A stretch of DNA of 64,000 nucleotides from Flavobacterium chungbukense (GTDB lineage: Bacteria > Bacteroidota > Bacteroidia > Flavobacteriales > Flavobacteriaceae), in contig NZ_JAJGZV010000001.1 in NCBI RefSeq assembly GCF_020805785.1, forward strand, positions 496,001-560,000, in the 5' to 3' direction. Of this stretch, positions 34,371-44,715 are shown one piece after another. The notes beneath the pieces are model-generated. The model had not been told where the DNA came from. It made no database searches and saw only the letters and a program-made list of their open reading frames with translations. Each line of letters opens with the position of its first letter. Positions within the stretch are counted from its first letter, which is position 1. A program made the translations under genes and the position numbers.

Positions 34371-34823
34371 TTATTTACTGTAAGGTTTCTTCATGTCATT
34401 ATAATCTTCGTAATCTTTCATACGCTCGCCCATGATGAACATTTTCTTTTTATTGAAGTGAATAGAAAACTGCGTGTAATTCCAGTCTTCTTTATTTTTA
34501 TCTCTGTACCAAAAAGTATAAGTCGCGCTATTAAATCCTTCTTTAAAAGTAGGAACGCCTTCTTCGGTACATTCGATTCCCCAAACGATATTTTCTTTTG
34601 TTAAATCTTCAAACTGAAAAATACCGCTTCCATCTGGATTCAATTGTACAATAGGTTCTTTTTTGCCTTCAGACATAAAAGTTCCCGTTACAGGATATCC
34701 GATTGTAGTAGTAATATAATGATCGTGAACTTTGTAAGTAATCTGATCGACTTTGATTTGAGAATAGGATTGGAATACAGTTAAAAATAAACTGCTGAAA
34801 AAAAGTAGTTTTAAAAATTTCAT
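34371..34823 (-). CDS. Exported hypothetical protein
   Basis: A 150-residue protein with a signal peptide ending near SYSQ (residues 19-22) and a beta-rich mature part (KVDQITYKVHDHYITTTIGYP, SGIFQFEDLTKENIVWGIEC, TYTFWYRDKNKEDW). No family is recognised. It is preceded on the minus strand by the TonB receptor gene, with 143 nt between them, and followed by the acyl-CoA ligase. Likely periplasmic. Confidence 0.65.
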   Translation of the reverse strand: MKFLKLLFFSSLFLTVFQSYSQIKVDQITYKVHDHYITTTIGYPVTGTFMSEGKKEPIVQLNPDGSGIFQFEDLTKENIVWGIECTEEGVPTFKEGFNSATYTFWYRDKNKEDWNYTQFSIHFNKKKMFIMGERMKDYEDYNDMKKPYSK

Positions 34824-34966
34824 TCTATGTAGGTTTAATGTTTTTGGGGCTGAAAAATCTAATGACCGATTTTTGGTTCGGCGAATATAAATTAAATTTT
34901 CAAGAGAATCGAACCTTAAAAATACAAGAATGAAATTTTTAGTTTTTACTGATTTTTGGTAAGTTT

Positions 34967-37378
34967 TTACTCCGTAGAAAACTGATTTTCTAGTAATTTT
35001 TCTTTAAAATCTGATTTAAAAGTGTACGCAAAAGTTACCATCAGGGCACGAGTATCAGATTTAGAAATTCTATTGTTTCTAAATAATAATGTATTGTTTT
35101 TGTAACCGCTTTCTAAAGTATTAAACATATCGGTTACGACTAAGCCAAGTCTCGCATTTCCATTTCCTAACTTTTGCTGAAATCCCATATCAAAATTATA
35201 AATCGGAATTCTTTTTCCTTGCGGAGTTGCCAAAGCAGAATTGTAATTTCCAATGATTTGAAGTTTTCCGCCTTTCCACGGAATGAAATTATTAATAATT
35301 TTTCCGTACCAGCTAAAAGCGCTGTTGACAACATTTTCGGTTTCTGCTAAATTATCCGCATTAATATTTTGTTGAAAAGCAGTCAAACTAATATTGGCAT
35401 CATAAAATGAAAAAGGTTTAAAGCTAAAAATAGTTTCTAATCCGTAAGTGACCATGCTTCCTATGTTTTGAGGTTGCAATAAAACGGCACCATTTTCCTG
35501 AAGAATAGAATATTGTCTGATCGTATTATTAGCGTTTCTGTAGAAAGCATTTCCAGAAAAAGAATATTTATTCCATTCTTTATTGTAGCTCAACTCTGCA
35601 ATATGAATAATTTCTGGTTTTAAATACGGATTTCCACCATGCGGATTTAAAGCGTCAGTAATATCAACAAACGGATTCAAATCATCTAAATCGGGACGAT
35701 TAATTCGTTTGCTGTAACCTAATTTTATAGATTCATCAGATTGTAGATTAAGTTGTACAGATGCCGAAGGAAAAAGCTTTAAATAACTGTTTGAAAAATG
35801 ATCACTTCCATTTTCTGTCTTTCCGCTGTTTGAAACCTGCTCCGCTCGAAGACCTATATTATATTTCCATTTTTGGTTTTCTTTATAACCAGAATAAGAA
35901 TTCCAGAGTCCGTAAACGGCATTTATCTGTTCGTTAAAATCAAAAAAAGTGCTCGTAAGAGGATTAATTACGTATTCATTATTAATAAAATCGGCACTTT
36001 GAAAATCAGAATTAAAGAATCTAAATGTTCCTTTGTAACCCGCTTCAATCATTGCTTTTTCTGAAATTGGAAAAGCATAATTTAAAATCGCATTCGAGAT
36101 GTTTTCTTTAGAATAGTTGTGAGTTCGCTGTAAAAATGCATCGCCAATTACAGTTTCATTTTCATCATATTGATTCGTGTCAATATCAGTATTTTCTCGT
36201 CCAAAATTGAATGAAGTGGTAATGCTGGCATTGAAGCTTTTTCGTTCGTCAGAAAATTTTCTATCATAGTTGAAGGCCATTTCTGCCGCTTTAGCTTTCT
36301 GTATTTCCATGGAATGACGCTGATTTCCAGAAAAAAACTGAGAAGAATTATTTAAAACGTCTGTTTTTAAAGTTTCATCATTGTCTTTATTTTCCAGGTT
36401 TCCAAGCGCTTCAAACGAAAATGTATTTCGTTCATTTGGAGAAAAATCAGCATTGAATTTTAAATTCTGCAGACCTTCTGTTCTTTGGTCTTGTCTTTTC
36501 TGATTAATAAAATGCTCATCATCGATAAAATAATTCGTTCTTTCTCCTTTTATGCTTTTAGTTCTTCCTGCAAAACGATTATCGTAGGCAAGACCCAAAT
36601 TCCATTTGTCTGTTTTTTTATTCAACAAAACAGAACTATTCATCCTTCCTTTAGCTCCAAAACCGCCACCTAGAACCGCAGCACCATTCAATCCATTTAG
36701 ATTGTTTTTCTTCAATTTAATATTGATAATACCGCTTTCTGCATTGGCATCGTATTTGGCAGTTGGACTGGTAATAATTTCGATGCTTTCAATACTGCTC
36801 GCCGGAATTTGATTCATATCGGTAATGGCAGAATTTTTTCCATTAATTAAAATCAAAGGCGTTTTTCCTCTAAGAGAAATAGCATCATCGGCATCGACAG
36901 CAACAGTTGGTATATTTTTTAGCATATCAATAGCTGTTCCGCCTGATTGCGAAATATTCGATACGGCATTAAAAACAAAACCTTCAGCAGTTTTTTGAAT
37001 TTGTTTTTTTTGAGAATTTACAACTACCGTATTTAAGAGATTAGCATCTTCTTGTAGAATAATATTTCCAAGTGAAATTGGTTTTCCAGTATATTTTACT
37101 TTTTGAGTAACTGTTTTAAAACCAATTAATCTAAATTTTAATACATAATCAGATGGAGTAATGTTCTCTAGAGTAAATTTTCCTGCAGCATCAGTAACAG
37201 TATAGGCAGTAGTTTTGGTGGTATCGTTTAAAGGTTTTAAAACAACATCTGCAAATTCAATTGGAGCTTTTCCATCTGAAACGGTTCCAGTTATAGAATT
37301 TACTTTCTGACTAAAAGAAGATTGGCTTATGCCAAATAAGAGAATTATTGCGATTAAATTTTGTTTCCATATTTCCAT
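34967..37378 (-). CDS. TonB-dependent outer membrane receptor with carboxypeptidase-like domain
   Basis: An 803-residue outer membrane protein. A signal peptide ends at about residue 23 (SSFSQ). A carboxypeptidase-like regulatory domain follows (about 28-110, ITGTVSDGKAPIEFADVVL ... LKFRLIGF). Then come a plug (about 115-225, GGTAIDMLKNIPTVAVD, SLRGKTPLILINGK, IESIEIITSPTAKYD) and a beta-barrel of the OMP_b-brl_3 type containing SIKLGYSKRINRPDLDDLNPF. No SusD partner is next to it, so the substrate is unknown; it is unlike paired polysaccharide uptake receptors. Confidence 0.9.
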   Translation of the reverse strand: MEIWKQNLIAIILLFGISQSSFSQKVNSITGTVSDGKAPIEFADVVLKPLNDTTKTTAYTVTDAAGKFTLENITPSDYVLKFRLIGFKTVTQKVKYTGKPISLGNIILQEDANLLNTVVVNSQKKQIQKTAEGFVFNAVSNISQSGGTAIDMLKNIPTVAVDADDAISLRGKTPLILINGKNSAITDMNQIPASSIESIEIITSPTAKYDANAESGIINIKLKKNNLNGLNGAAVLGGGFGAKGRMNSSVLLNKKTDKWNLGLAYDNRFAGRTKSIKGERTNYFIDDEHFINQKRQDQRTEGLQNLKFNADFSPNERNTFSFEALGNLENKDNDETLKTDVLNNSSQFFSGNQRHSMEIQKAKAAEMAFNYDRKFSDERKSFNASITTSFNFGRENTDIDTNQYDENETVIGDAFLQRTHNYSKENISNAILNYAFPISEKAMIEAGYKGTFRFFNSDFQSADFINNEYVINPLTSTFFDFNEQINAVYGLWNSYSGYKENQKWKYNIGLRAEQVSNSGKTENGSDHFSNSYLKLFPSASVQLNLQSDESIKLGYSKRINRPDLDDLNPFVDITDALNPHGGNPYLKPEIIHIAELSYNKEWNKYSFSGNAFYRNANNTIRQYSILQENGAVLLQPQNIGSMVTYGLETIFSFKPFSFYDANISLTAFQQNINADNLAETENVVNSAFSWYGKIINNFIPWKGGKLQIIGNYNSALATPQGKRIPIYNFDMGFQQKLGNGNARLGLVVTDMFNTLESGYKNNTLLFRNNRISKSDTRALMVTFAYTFKSDFKEKLLENQFSTE

Positions 37379-37625
37379 ATGACAAAGTTATTTATCACAT
37401 GAAATGCAAGCGAATAAAGCGCCTTAAGATATTATTAAATTAGGCTTAGCATTAATTAATGGTTTTCTTTAAATAAAATTATGAGTTTAAAAAAAGGGGA
37501 TTTTTCCCCTTTTAAAAACGGGAAATTTCATAACATAATTCAAAAGACTAAATCTTACTTTTATCCCAGTCATAATGCGGAAGCCGAAAAGCAAAAGAGT
37601 AGGCTTTACATAAAATTAAATTATT

Positions 37626-37907
37626 ATGGAAACTGCTTTTTTCTTAGCGATGGGTTGGTGCGGTACAAAGTATCCTGGATGGTGGCGCGAATTATTAAAG
37701 AAACATCCAATTCCAGAACCAGAACCTTGGTGGATTATTTTCACAATTGGTTTAGGTTTAATTGCCGGATTAGCTGGCGGAACATTTTTTAGTATTATAG
37801 TTCGCGAAAGTCAATATTTCTCTGGACAAACGGCAATCGCTTCTGGACTATTTGCTTTCGGAACCGCTAATATTGTAACTGGAATTGCATCAGCTTTTAA
37901 AGATTAA
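37626..37907 (+). CDS. Small membrane protein
   Basis: A 93-residue protein with two probable membrane segments, WWIIFTIGLGLIAGLAGGTF and AIASGLFAFGTANIVTGIAS, after a short N-terminal part rich in tryptophan (CGTKYPGWWRELL). No family is recognised. An overlapping frame from 37481 is rejected as a shadow. A GGGGA / TCCCC hairpin with A and T runs lies upstream near 37495-37515 and may be a leader structure. Confidence 0.6.
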   Translation: METAFFLAMGWCGTKYPGWWRELLKKHPIPEPEPWWIIFTIGLGLIAGLAGGTFFSIIVRESQYFSGQTAIASGLFAFGTANIVTGIASAFKD

Positions 37908-37956
37908 AATAAATAATGTTCTGACGATGTGGGGATAGCGTTGGGATATTTTTTTT

Positions 37957-38085
37957 GCCACGAATTACACGAATTTTCACGAATTGTTTTTTATGCCACA
38001 GATTAAAGGATTAAAAAGATTTTTAATTAATTCGCTTTTATCAATAATGGAAAATTAATTCGTGGAAATTCGTGTAATTCGTGGC
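37957..38085. repeat. Palindromic repeat family P2, copy 1
   Basis: 29-bp arms starting GCCACGAATTACACGAATTT (37957-37985) and ending at 38085, inverted with one mismatch. The spacer contains a GCCACAGATTAAAGGATTAA segment typical of the same debris. Confidence 0.85.
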
Positions 38086-38093
38086 TATAAAAA

Positions 38094-38122
38094 AAAAGCG
38101 CCCGAATTTATCGGGCGCTTTT
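38094..38122 (-). terminator. Terminator after purL
   Basis: GCGCCCGA / TCGGGCGC stem with A and T runs, 17 nt past the purL stop on the minus strand. Confidence 0.85.
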
Positions 38123-38138
38123 AATAAAAATATATTTT

Positions 38139-41100
38139 TTAGTTTTTCTCAATCCATTTTCTGGCGTTAACAAAAGCTTCGTGCCAAGGCGAAACCTCGT
38201 CATTTCTGTCTTTTGGATAATGAGCCCAGTTCCATTGGAAAGTCGAACGCTCAATATGAGGCATCATAACCAAATGTCTTCCAGTTTTATCACACATCAT
38301 TGCTGTGTTGTAATCAGAACCGTTCGGGTTTGCAGGATAACCTTCGTAAGCATATTTAGAAACAATGTTGTATTGATCTTCTGCGTAAGGCAATTTAAAT
38401 TTACCTTCTCCGTGAGAAACCCAAACTCCTAAAGTGCTTCCAGCCAAAGTCGATAACATAACTGAGTTATTTTCTTGAACTTTTACAGAAGTAAAGATAC
38501 TTTCGTGTTTCTGGCTTTCGTTATGGTGCATTTTTCCATGAACTTCATGCTCTGGATTAATCACTTCCAATTCCATAAACAACTGGCATCCGTTACAGAT
38601 TCCAACAGATAAAGTATCTTCTCTTTTAAAGAATTCGTCTAAAGCTGTTTTTGCTTTTTCGTTGTATAAGAAAGCTCCCGCCCAACCTTTAGCAGAACCT
38701 AAAACATCTGAGTTAGAGAATCCTCCAACTGCACCAATAAACTGAATGTCTTCAAGAGTTTCACGACCCGAAATTAAATCGGTCATGTGAACGTCTTTTA
38801 CGTCAAATCCTGCCCAGTACATTGCATTTGCCATTTCACGCTCAGAATTACTTCCTTTTTCACGGATAATAGCAGCTTTTGGTCTTGGTTTAGAATTGTC
38901 GATTTCTGGTTTTTTTCCTGTAAAGTGTGCAGGGAAAGTATAATTTAAAACCTGATTTTTATAGTTTTCAAAACGTGCCTGAGCTCTTCCGTTTTTAGAT
39001 TGTTTTTGATCTAATAAATAAGAAGTTTCGAACCAAATATCTCTGTACTTCGCAATATCCAAATTGTATCCCGAAGCTTCGGGACCAAATTCCAAACTTG
39101 CTTTGCTTTGAACTGTTCCTAATTTGAAGAATTCGATATTGTTGGCGCTTAATTTAGCTTCAACAGCTGCATCAGATTTTGCCTGGAAAACGATTCCTAT
39201 ATTTTCAGCGAAAAGGATTTTCAATAAGTCTTTTTCAGCAAATGCTGAGAAATCAATTTTAGCTCCAAGATTTACATCAGCAAAACACAATTCTAATAAA
39301 GTAGTAATTAAACCACCGCTACCGATATCGTGACCCGCTAAAATTTGGCTTTCGCCGATTAATTCCTGGATTGTGTTAAAAGCATTTTTAAAGAAAGAAG
39401 CGTCTTTAATAGTAGAAGTTTCGTTTCCGATTGTATTTCTGATTTGTGCAAAAGACGAACCTCCAAGTTTGAAATCATCCTGAGACAAATTGATATAATA
39501 AATAGAATCTCCGTTTTTCTGTAAAACCGGTTCAACCACTTTTCTAATATCTGTACAGTTTCCTCCAGCCGAAATAATAACCGTTCCTGGCGCAATTACT
39601 TCGTCGTTTGGATATTTTTGTTTCATCGAAAGTGAATCTTTTCCAGTTGGAATATTGATTCCTAATTCGATTGCAAAATCTGAACAACCTTCAACAGCAG
39701 CGTACAAACGAGCGTCTTCACCTTCGTTTTTACAAGCCCACATCCAGTTTGCAGATAATGAAATTCCTTTTAAACCATCTTTAATTGGTGCCCAAACAAT
39801 GTTTGATAACGATTCTGCAATAGCATTTCTACTTCCTGCAACCGGATCAATCAAAGCGGCGATAGGAGCGTGTCCAATAGAAGTTGCGATTCCTTCTTTT
39901 CCTAAATAATCCAGAGCCATAACCCCAACATTATTCAAAGGCAATTGCAATGGTCCTGCATTTTGTTGTTTAGCAACTTTTCCACCAACACAACGGTCCA
40001 CTTTATTAGTCAACCAGTCTTTTGAGGCAACAGCTTCTAAACGTAAAACGTCTTTTAAGTATGATTCGAAATCTCCAGCGTCGTAAGCAACATCAGCATA
40101 TTTTCTATCAATAGTTTTATCTGTCATAACCGTTTTAGGAGAACTTCCGAAGAAATCTTCTAAAGCATAATCCATCGGTTTTGAACCATTTGATTTTGAT
40201 TCGAATGTAAAACGGTGATCTCCCGTTACATCTCCAACCTGATACATTGGCGAACGCTCTCTGTCAGCGATTCTTTGTAACGTATCAATGTCTTTTTGAC
40301 CAATAACCAATCCCATTCTTTCCTGAGATTCATTACCGATAATTTCTTTTGCAGAAAGTGTAGGATCTCCAACCGGTAATTTATCTAAATCGATTAAACC
40401 TCCAGTTTCTTCCACCAATTCAGAAAGACAGTTTAAGTGTCCACCAGCTCCGTGATCGTGAATAGAAACAATTGGGTTATTATCGCTTTCTACTAAACCA
40501 CGAATGGCATTTGCAGCACGTTTTTGCATTTCAGGATTAGAACGCTGAATCGCATTTAATTCGATTCCTGAACCAAAAGCTCCAGTATCTGCAGAAGAAA
40601 CCGCAGCACCACCCATTCCGATTCTATAATTTTCTCCACCTAAGATTACGATTTTATCGCCTTCTTGTGGTTTCTTTTTAATTGATTGATCCAGTTTTCC
40701 GTATCCAATTCCTCCCGCTTGCATGATTACTTTATCGTAACCAATTTTACGGTCGTTTTCTGAATGTTCGAAAGTTAAAACAGAACCTGTAATAAGCGGC
40801 TGACCAAATTTATTTCCAAAATCAGAAGCTCCGTTTGAAGCTTTGATCAAAATATCCATTGGCGTTTGGTACAACCATTTTCTTTCCTCGACAGCATTTT
40901 CCCATTTTCTATCTTCTTTCAAACGAGAGTAAGAAGTCATGTAAACCGCAGTTCCTGCTAATGGCAATGAACCTTGACCACCAGCTAAACGGTCACGAAT
41001 TTCTCCTCCAGAACCTGTTGCAGCTCCGTTGAAAGGCTCAACTGTTGTTGGGAAATTGTGTGTCTCTGCTTTTAATGAGATTACAGAATCAAATTCTTTT

Positions 41101-41804
41101 ATTTCGTAAAAATCAGGTTTGTCTGCCGATTTTGGTGCAAATTGCTGCACTTTTGGCCCTTTTACAAAAGCAACGTTGTCTTTGTAAGCAGAAACTATAT
41201 CGTTAGGATTTTCCTGAGATGTTTTCTTGATTAATTTAAAAAGAGAAGTTTCTTTTTCTTCACCGTCAATAACAAAAGTTCCGTTGAAAATTTTGTGACG
41301 GCAGTGTTCTGAATTCGCTTGTGAGAAAGCGAAAATCTCAGAATCAGTTAATTTTCTTCCTAATTTAGTTGAAAGATTGTTTAGATATTCAACTTCTTCT
41401 TCGCTTAAAGCTAAACCTTCCACTTTGTTGTAAGTTGCAATATCATCAATTTCCAGAATTGGTTCTGGCTGAATGTTGATAGTGAAGATTTCTTGATCTA
41501 ATTCGTTGAATTTTTGAGAAAGCATTGGGTCAAAATCAGAAAAATCTTCCGTTGCAGGATGAAATTCTTCAATTCTGATAATGCCCGAAATTCCCATGTT
41601 TTGAGTAATTTCTACAGCATTTGTACTCCAAGGTGTAATCATGGTAGCGCGAGGGCCAACAAAGAAACCTGTCAATGCAGATTTTTCAATCTTATTCGCG
41701 TCGGCAAAAAGCCAGTTTAATTTTGAAATGTCTTGAGCTGAAATTTCGTTTTGCGTTTGTACGGCAAAAACAGTTTTGCTTTGGTTTTCAAAGAAATGGA
41801 TCAT
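38139..41804 (-). CDS. purL: Phosphoribosylformylglycinamidine synthase (large form)
   Basis: Single-chain FGAM synthase of purine synthesis that converts FGAR to FGAM with ATP and glutamine. The 1221-residue protein has an N-terminal PurS-like part, two AIR-synthase-type halves with [39 protein letters not shown] in pieces, and [17 protein letters not shown]-terminal class I glutaminase domain shows [14 protein letters not shown] with the nucleophile cysteine and [11 protein letters not shown]. Length is slightly below the E. coli enzyme (1295). A perfect 16-bp intergenic-type palindrome lies inside the coding region at 39069-39084. Confidence 0.96.
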   Translation of the reverse strand: MIHFFENQSKTVFAVQTQNEISAQDISKLNWLFADANKIEKSALTGFFVGPRATMITPWSTNAVEITQNMGISGIIRIEEFHPATEDFSDFDPMLSQKFNELDQEIFTINIQPEPILEIDDIATYNKVEGLALSEEEVEYLNNLSTKLGRKLTDSEIFAFSQANSEHCRHKIFNGTFVIDGEEKETSLFKLIKKTSQENPNDIVSAYKDNVAFVKGPKVQQFAPKSADKPDFYEIKEFDSVISLKAETHNFPTTVEPFNGAATGSGGEIRDRLAGGQGSLPLAGTAVYMTSYSRLKEDRKWENAVEERKWLYQTPMDILIKASNGASDFGNKFGQPLITGSVLTFEHSENDRKIGYDKVIMQAGGIGYGKLDQSIKKKPQEGDKIVILGGENYRIGMGGAAVSSADTGAFGSGIELNAIQRSNPEMQKRAANAIRGLVESDNNPIVSIHDHGAGGHLNCLSELVEETGGLIDLDKLPVGDPTLSAKEIIGNESQERMGLVIGQKDIDTLQRIADRERSPMYQVGDVTGDHRFTFESKSNGSKPMDYALEDFFGSSPKTVMTDKTIDRKYADVAYDAGDFESYLKDVLRLEAVASKDWLTNKVDRCVGGKVAKQQNAGPLQLPLNNVGVMALDYLGKEGIATSIGHAPIAALIDPVAGSRNAIAESLSNIVWAPIKDGLKGISLSANWMWACKNEGEDARLYAAVEGCSDFAIELGINIPTGKDSLSMKQKYPNDEVIAPGTVIISAGGNCTDIRKVVEPVLQKNGDSIYYINLSQDDFKLGGSSFAQIRNTIGNETSTIKDASFFKNAFNTIQELIGESQILAGHDIGSGGLITTLLELCFADVNLGAKIDFSAFAEKDLLKILFAENIGIVFQAKSDAAVEAKLSANNIEFFKLGTVQSKASLEFGPEASGYNLDIAKYRDIWFETSYLLDQKQSKNGRAQARFENYKNQVLNYTFPAHFTGKKPEIDNSKPRPKAAIIREKGSNSEREMANAMYWAGFDVKDVHMTDLISGRETLEDIQFIGAVGGFSNSDVLGSAKGWAGAFLYNEKAKTALDEFFKREDTLSVGICNGCQLFMELEVINPEHEVHGKMHHNESQKHESIFTSVKVQENNSVMLSTLAGSTLGVWVSHGEGKFKLPYAEDQYNIVSKYAYEGYPANPNGSDYNTAMMCDKTGRHLVMMPHIERSTFQWNWAHYPKDRNDEVSPWHEAFVNARKWIEKN
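39069..39084. repeat. Short palindrome within purL
   Basis: TCCCGAAGCTTCGGGA is a perfect palindrome in frame within purL, encoding part of GPEASGYN. It is identical in form to intergenic copies elsewhere in the window. Confidence 0.75.
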
Positions 41805-42167
41805 TTGTGTAGTTTGTTGTATTGAGGTGCAAATTTAGTCAATTCAAACCAAAAAAAAAAGAGAGAATCTGTGCCTTTTTAATAATTTATTTTTCCCTTT
41901 TTTTACACTGAAAATGCAATTTTTTTGCTCATTTTCTCGTCTAAAATTTAACATTTTTCTGTCTTCAATTTTTCTCTGTAAACGTTTGTTTCTTTTCGAT
42001 TTTATGTCAAAAAAAGAGTTCGTCAAAAGCAAGCGAATCTTAAAATTGAATTACAAATTTTTCTAAAGTAAATACGAGGAATTTGCAGAATGGATAAAAT
42101 TTAATCTCGCAAAGACTCGAAGGCGCAAAGTTTTTTTTATCAGAAAAAGAAAAATGTAGTCATTGTG

Positions 42168-42295
42168 TGTCATTTCGACGAAGGAGAAAATCTCCACAAG
42201 TAGCTAGACAAAGATTGGATTCTCTTTACGGAGTTACTCGCGAAGATTTGCTTCGCCTGTTCGCTATCGCTCGAGTCTCCTTCGTCGAAATGACA
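42168..42295. repeat. Palindromic repeat family P1, copy 5, with 27-bp insertion
   Basis: Same outer ends and spacer core (TAGACAAAGATTGG) as copy 4, but the right arm is split by about 27 bp, with CTTCGCCTGTTCGCTATCGC inside. It lies in a 619-nt gene-free stretch (41805-42423). The rest of that stretch is AT-rich and carries a TCCCGATAATTATCGGGA palindrome at 42345-42362. Confidence 0.85.
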
Positions 42296-42423
42296 AACTG
42301 TATAGAAATGCTTTGCGCTTTGTGGAAAAATTTAGCAACTTTGCTCCCGATAATTATCGGGATTGCGAGCAAACTTCACAAAGAACTTATTTTTCTTAAA
42401 TTACTTATATGGTTAAAAAATAA

Positions 42424-43932
42424 TTACTTCGGAAAATCTTGACTCTGATAAGCGCCCAAATCTGGCGGAGAAGTTCTTGTAATTCCTAAAATATCCAGCG
42501 GAATTATAAATGCCTGATTCCCTTTCGCGAAAGCGGCAGAAGTTTTATCGATATTAAACTTGTTTTGAGAAACATTATAAAACTTCGGATTTTCATTTAG
42601 AATAATGTTGTTGTAATGTGTTGGATCTGTTTTAAATTGATAATCAGGATTTGAAGTGCTTCCGAATTTCAGCAAACAATTATTTAACTGATAAACAAAA
42701 GCGGAGGTCGTGTTTTTACTTAAATTGAATTCATTAAAATTAGAACCATAAATAATACAATTGTTGAAAGTAGCTTGAGTTAGCGGATTTGTTTCTGGTG
42801 TTGCGCCAGTCAATCTATTACTCAGATTTACTGCAAAATGGGAAGGATTTGGCCAATTGTTGTTAAAAGTACAATGTGTAAAGTTGTAATCGCCGCCATA
42901 TACACAAGATAAACTGGCTAAACCAGCGTAATTGATTACAATATTTTCGCCAATGATTTTACTGTTTTGAGCTAGAATTCCGTACTCCACGCAATTATAA
43001 ATTTGGGTGTTTTTTATAGTTACGCTATTAGTTGGATTTCTAAAATCTAAACCAGTCATTGCATTTTTTAAAGTTAAATGATTGATAATGTGATTTGCAC
43101 TTCCTTTTTCGAAAATAACAGATTTCCATTGTCCAGGAATATCCGAGTAAAGTGGTTCTAAACGATCACCTTCAAAAATAACTTCATTTTCGAGTTTTTC
43201 TGTTGTCGAAGCTGTTCCGTTAATTTGAAGCGAAGCATTTTTAGCAACATACAATCCAGAATTAGCATGAAAATGCAAGCATGCACCAGCTTCAAAAGTT
43301 ATGGTTTTATTTTCGGGAACTCCCGCGTATCCGTAAATTACGTACGGTTTTTGTTTGGTAAAAAGAAGTTCATTTCCGTTTACTGGATCATTTTCGTTTA
43401 GATAAAATCCGTCAACATCTTTACCGTCAATTTTTATTTTTTCTTTTGTTCCGTCTGGATTCTGATTCGGATATAAGAAAACCGCATCCTGAATTAAAGT
43501 AACCAATGCTACTTCTTGAAGATTAGCGCCGCTGTCAAACTGGATTTCATCAGTATATAAAAAATCAGTCGAATTTGCGTCTGTAATATCTGCTGTAGTT
43601 TCAATAAAAATATACAAACTGTCTTTTGCTAAAAGCGTTACATCTTTAAAGACCTTTCCATTTGTTCCGCTCATTCCGTCAACAGTCATTCTGTATTTAG
43701 AACTTAAACCTTTTTTGAATTGCACAATTGGAATCGAAATATCGTTTTTACTTCGATTATACACTTTTAGTTGATAAGTGCTTGATCCAATATTTTTAAA
43801 AATAGTATCCAAATAAACGGTGTCTTTTGAAAACTTTAAATTTCCAGAACTGGCAACAGTATCAAAGTCAGTTCGACAGGAACTTGCTGCTAAAAATATT
43901 CCGAAAATAAGAAGTATAAAGTATTGACGCAT
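42424..43932 (-). CDS. Lipoprotein with right-handed parallel beta-helix features
   Basis: A 502-residue protein from MRQYFILLIFG; the frame is open further upstream but this start gives a lipoprotein signal with lipobox AASSC (cysteine 19). Residues 25-190 look beta-sandwich-like (LKFSKDTVYLDTIFKNIGSSTY). Residues 220-470 have short repeating strands with Asn and Gly turns (NHLTLKNAMTGLDFRN, VTIKNTQIYNCVEYGILAQN), like a right-handed parallel beta-helix. It is probably a surface or periplasmic lipoprotein. No catalytic site can be named. Confidence 0.75.
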   Translation of the reverse strand: MRQYFILLIFGIFLAASSCRTDFDTVASSGNLKFSKDTVYLDTIFKNIGSSTYQLKVYNRSKNDISIPIVQFKKGLSSKYRMTVDGMSGTNGKVFKDVTLLAKDSLYIFIETTADITDANSTDFLYTDEIQFDSGANLQEVALVTLIQDAVFLYPNQNPDGTKEKIKIDGKDVDGFYLNENDPVNGNELLFTKQKPYVIYGYAGVPENKTITFEAGACLHFHANSGLYVAKNASLQINGTASTTEKLENEVIFEGDRLEPLYSDIPGQWKSVIFEKGSANHIINHLTLKNAMTGLDFRNPTNSVTIKNTQIYNCVEYGILAQNSKIIGENIVINYAGLASLSCVYGGDYNFTHCTFNNNWPNPSHFAVNLSNRLTGATPETNPLTQATFNNCIIYGSNFNEFNLSKNTTSAFVYQLNNCLLKFGSTSNPDYQFKTDPTHYNNIILNENPKFYNVSQNKFNIDKTSAAFAKGNQAFIIPLDILGITRTSPPDLGAYQSQDFPK

Positions 43933-43950
43933 TATTGTTTTTCTTTTTTT

Positions 43951-44094
43951 GCCACAGATTAAAAGGATTAGAAAGATTTTTTCGCCACGAATTTCGCGAA
44001 TTTTCACAAATTAAAATGGAAATGAAATTCGAGGAGATTCGTAAAATTAGTGGCTATATATTTAAATTTGTGTTAATCTGTGTAATCTGTGGCA
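43951..44094. repeat. Palindromic repeat family P2, copy 2 (nested)
   Basis: Outer arms GCCACAGATTA (43951) and TAATCTGTGGC (ending near 44094, interrupted) surround inner arms GCCACGAATTTCGCGAATTT (43984) and a degenerate partner ending TTAGTGGC (44054). A TCCCGAAATTTCGGGA palindrome lies at 44182-44197. No gene is seen in 43933-44254. Confidence 0.75.
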
Positions 44095-44254
44095 AAAAAA
44101 TTCAAGCCAAAGATTGATTTTGATTGTTTTTGTAAAAATAACAAAAAACCTACATGTTTGAAGTTGATTTTTAAATTTTAGTCCCGAAATTTCGGGAGGA
44201 TTTTCGATTTGTGTCTTATCTTTCTTTAATTTTACGATTTTAAAGTTTATTTTA

Positions 44255-44683
44255 ATGAATTATACAAAAGAACAGATTTTAGCGCAATGCAATGAGTTTT
44301 CTAAAAACACATTGATGGAAACGCTGAAAATAGAATATATCGACGCCGGAGAAGATTTTTTAACTGCAAGAATGCCTGTTAATCCTAGTGTTCATCAGCC
44401 AATGGGGTTGCTTCACGGCGGAGCTTCCGTAGCTTTGGCAGAAAGTGTGGGCAGTGCGGCTTCTTTCTTTTTCATCAATCCGAAAGAGCAGGAGGTAAGA
44501 GGAATCGAAATTTCGGCAAATCACCTAAAAAGTATTCGTGAAGGTTATGTTTTTGGAACAGCCAGAATTATTCACAAAGGAAGAACGGTTCATTTGTGGG
44601 AAATTAAAATTACCGATGAAGCTGGAAATTTGATTTCGCTTTGCAAACTGACCAATATGGTTTTAGACAGAAAGAAAATTTAA
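44255..44683 (+). CDS. menI: Hotdog-fold thioesterase, probable DHNA-CoA hydrolase
   Basis: A 142-residue PaaI/MenI-type thioesterase. The hallmark segment is HQPMGLLHGGASVALAESVG (about 47-66), with the hotdog helix and the usual catalytic acidic residue, followed by GIEISANHLKSIREGYVFG. A putative isochorismate synthase gene two genes downstream suggests that it hydrolyses 1,4-dihydroxy-2-naphthoyl-CoA in menaquinone synthesis. The specificity is inferred from context only. Confidence 0.78.
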   Translation: MNYTKEQILAQCNEFSKNTLMETLKIEYIDAGEDFLTARMPVNPSVHQPMGLLHGGASVALAESVGSAASFFFINPKEQEVRGIEISANHLKSIREGYVFGTARIIHKGRTVHLWEIKITDEAGNLISLCKLTNMVLDRKKI

Positions 44684-44715
44684 AATTCCTAAATAATCTA
44701 ACCTCTTAAAGTTTA

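Noticed and set aside
37481..37792. 103-residue frame overlapping the small membrane protein gene
   Set aside because: The overlapping frame from 37626 has two clear membrane helices and a better start; this frame has an unlikely composition.
42167..42442. 91-residue plus-strand frame
   Set aside because: It begins inside P1 copy 5 and runs through repeat debris into the end of the next gene on the other strand.
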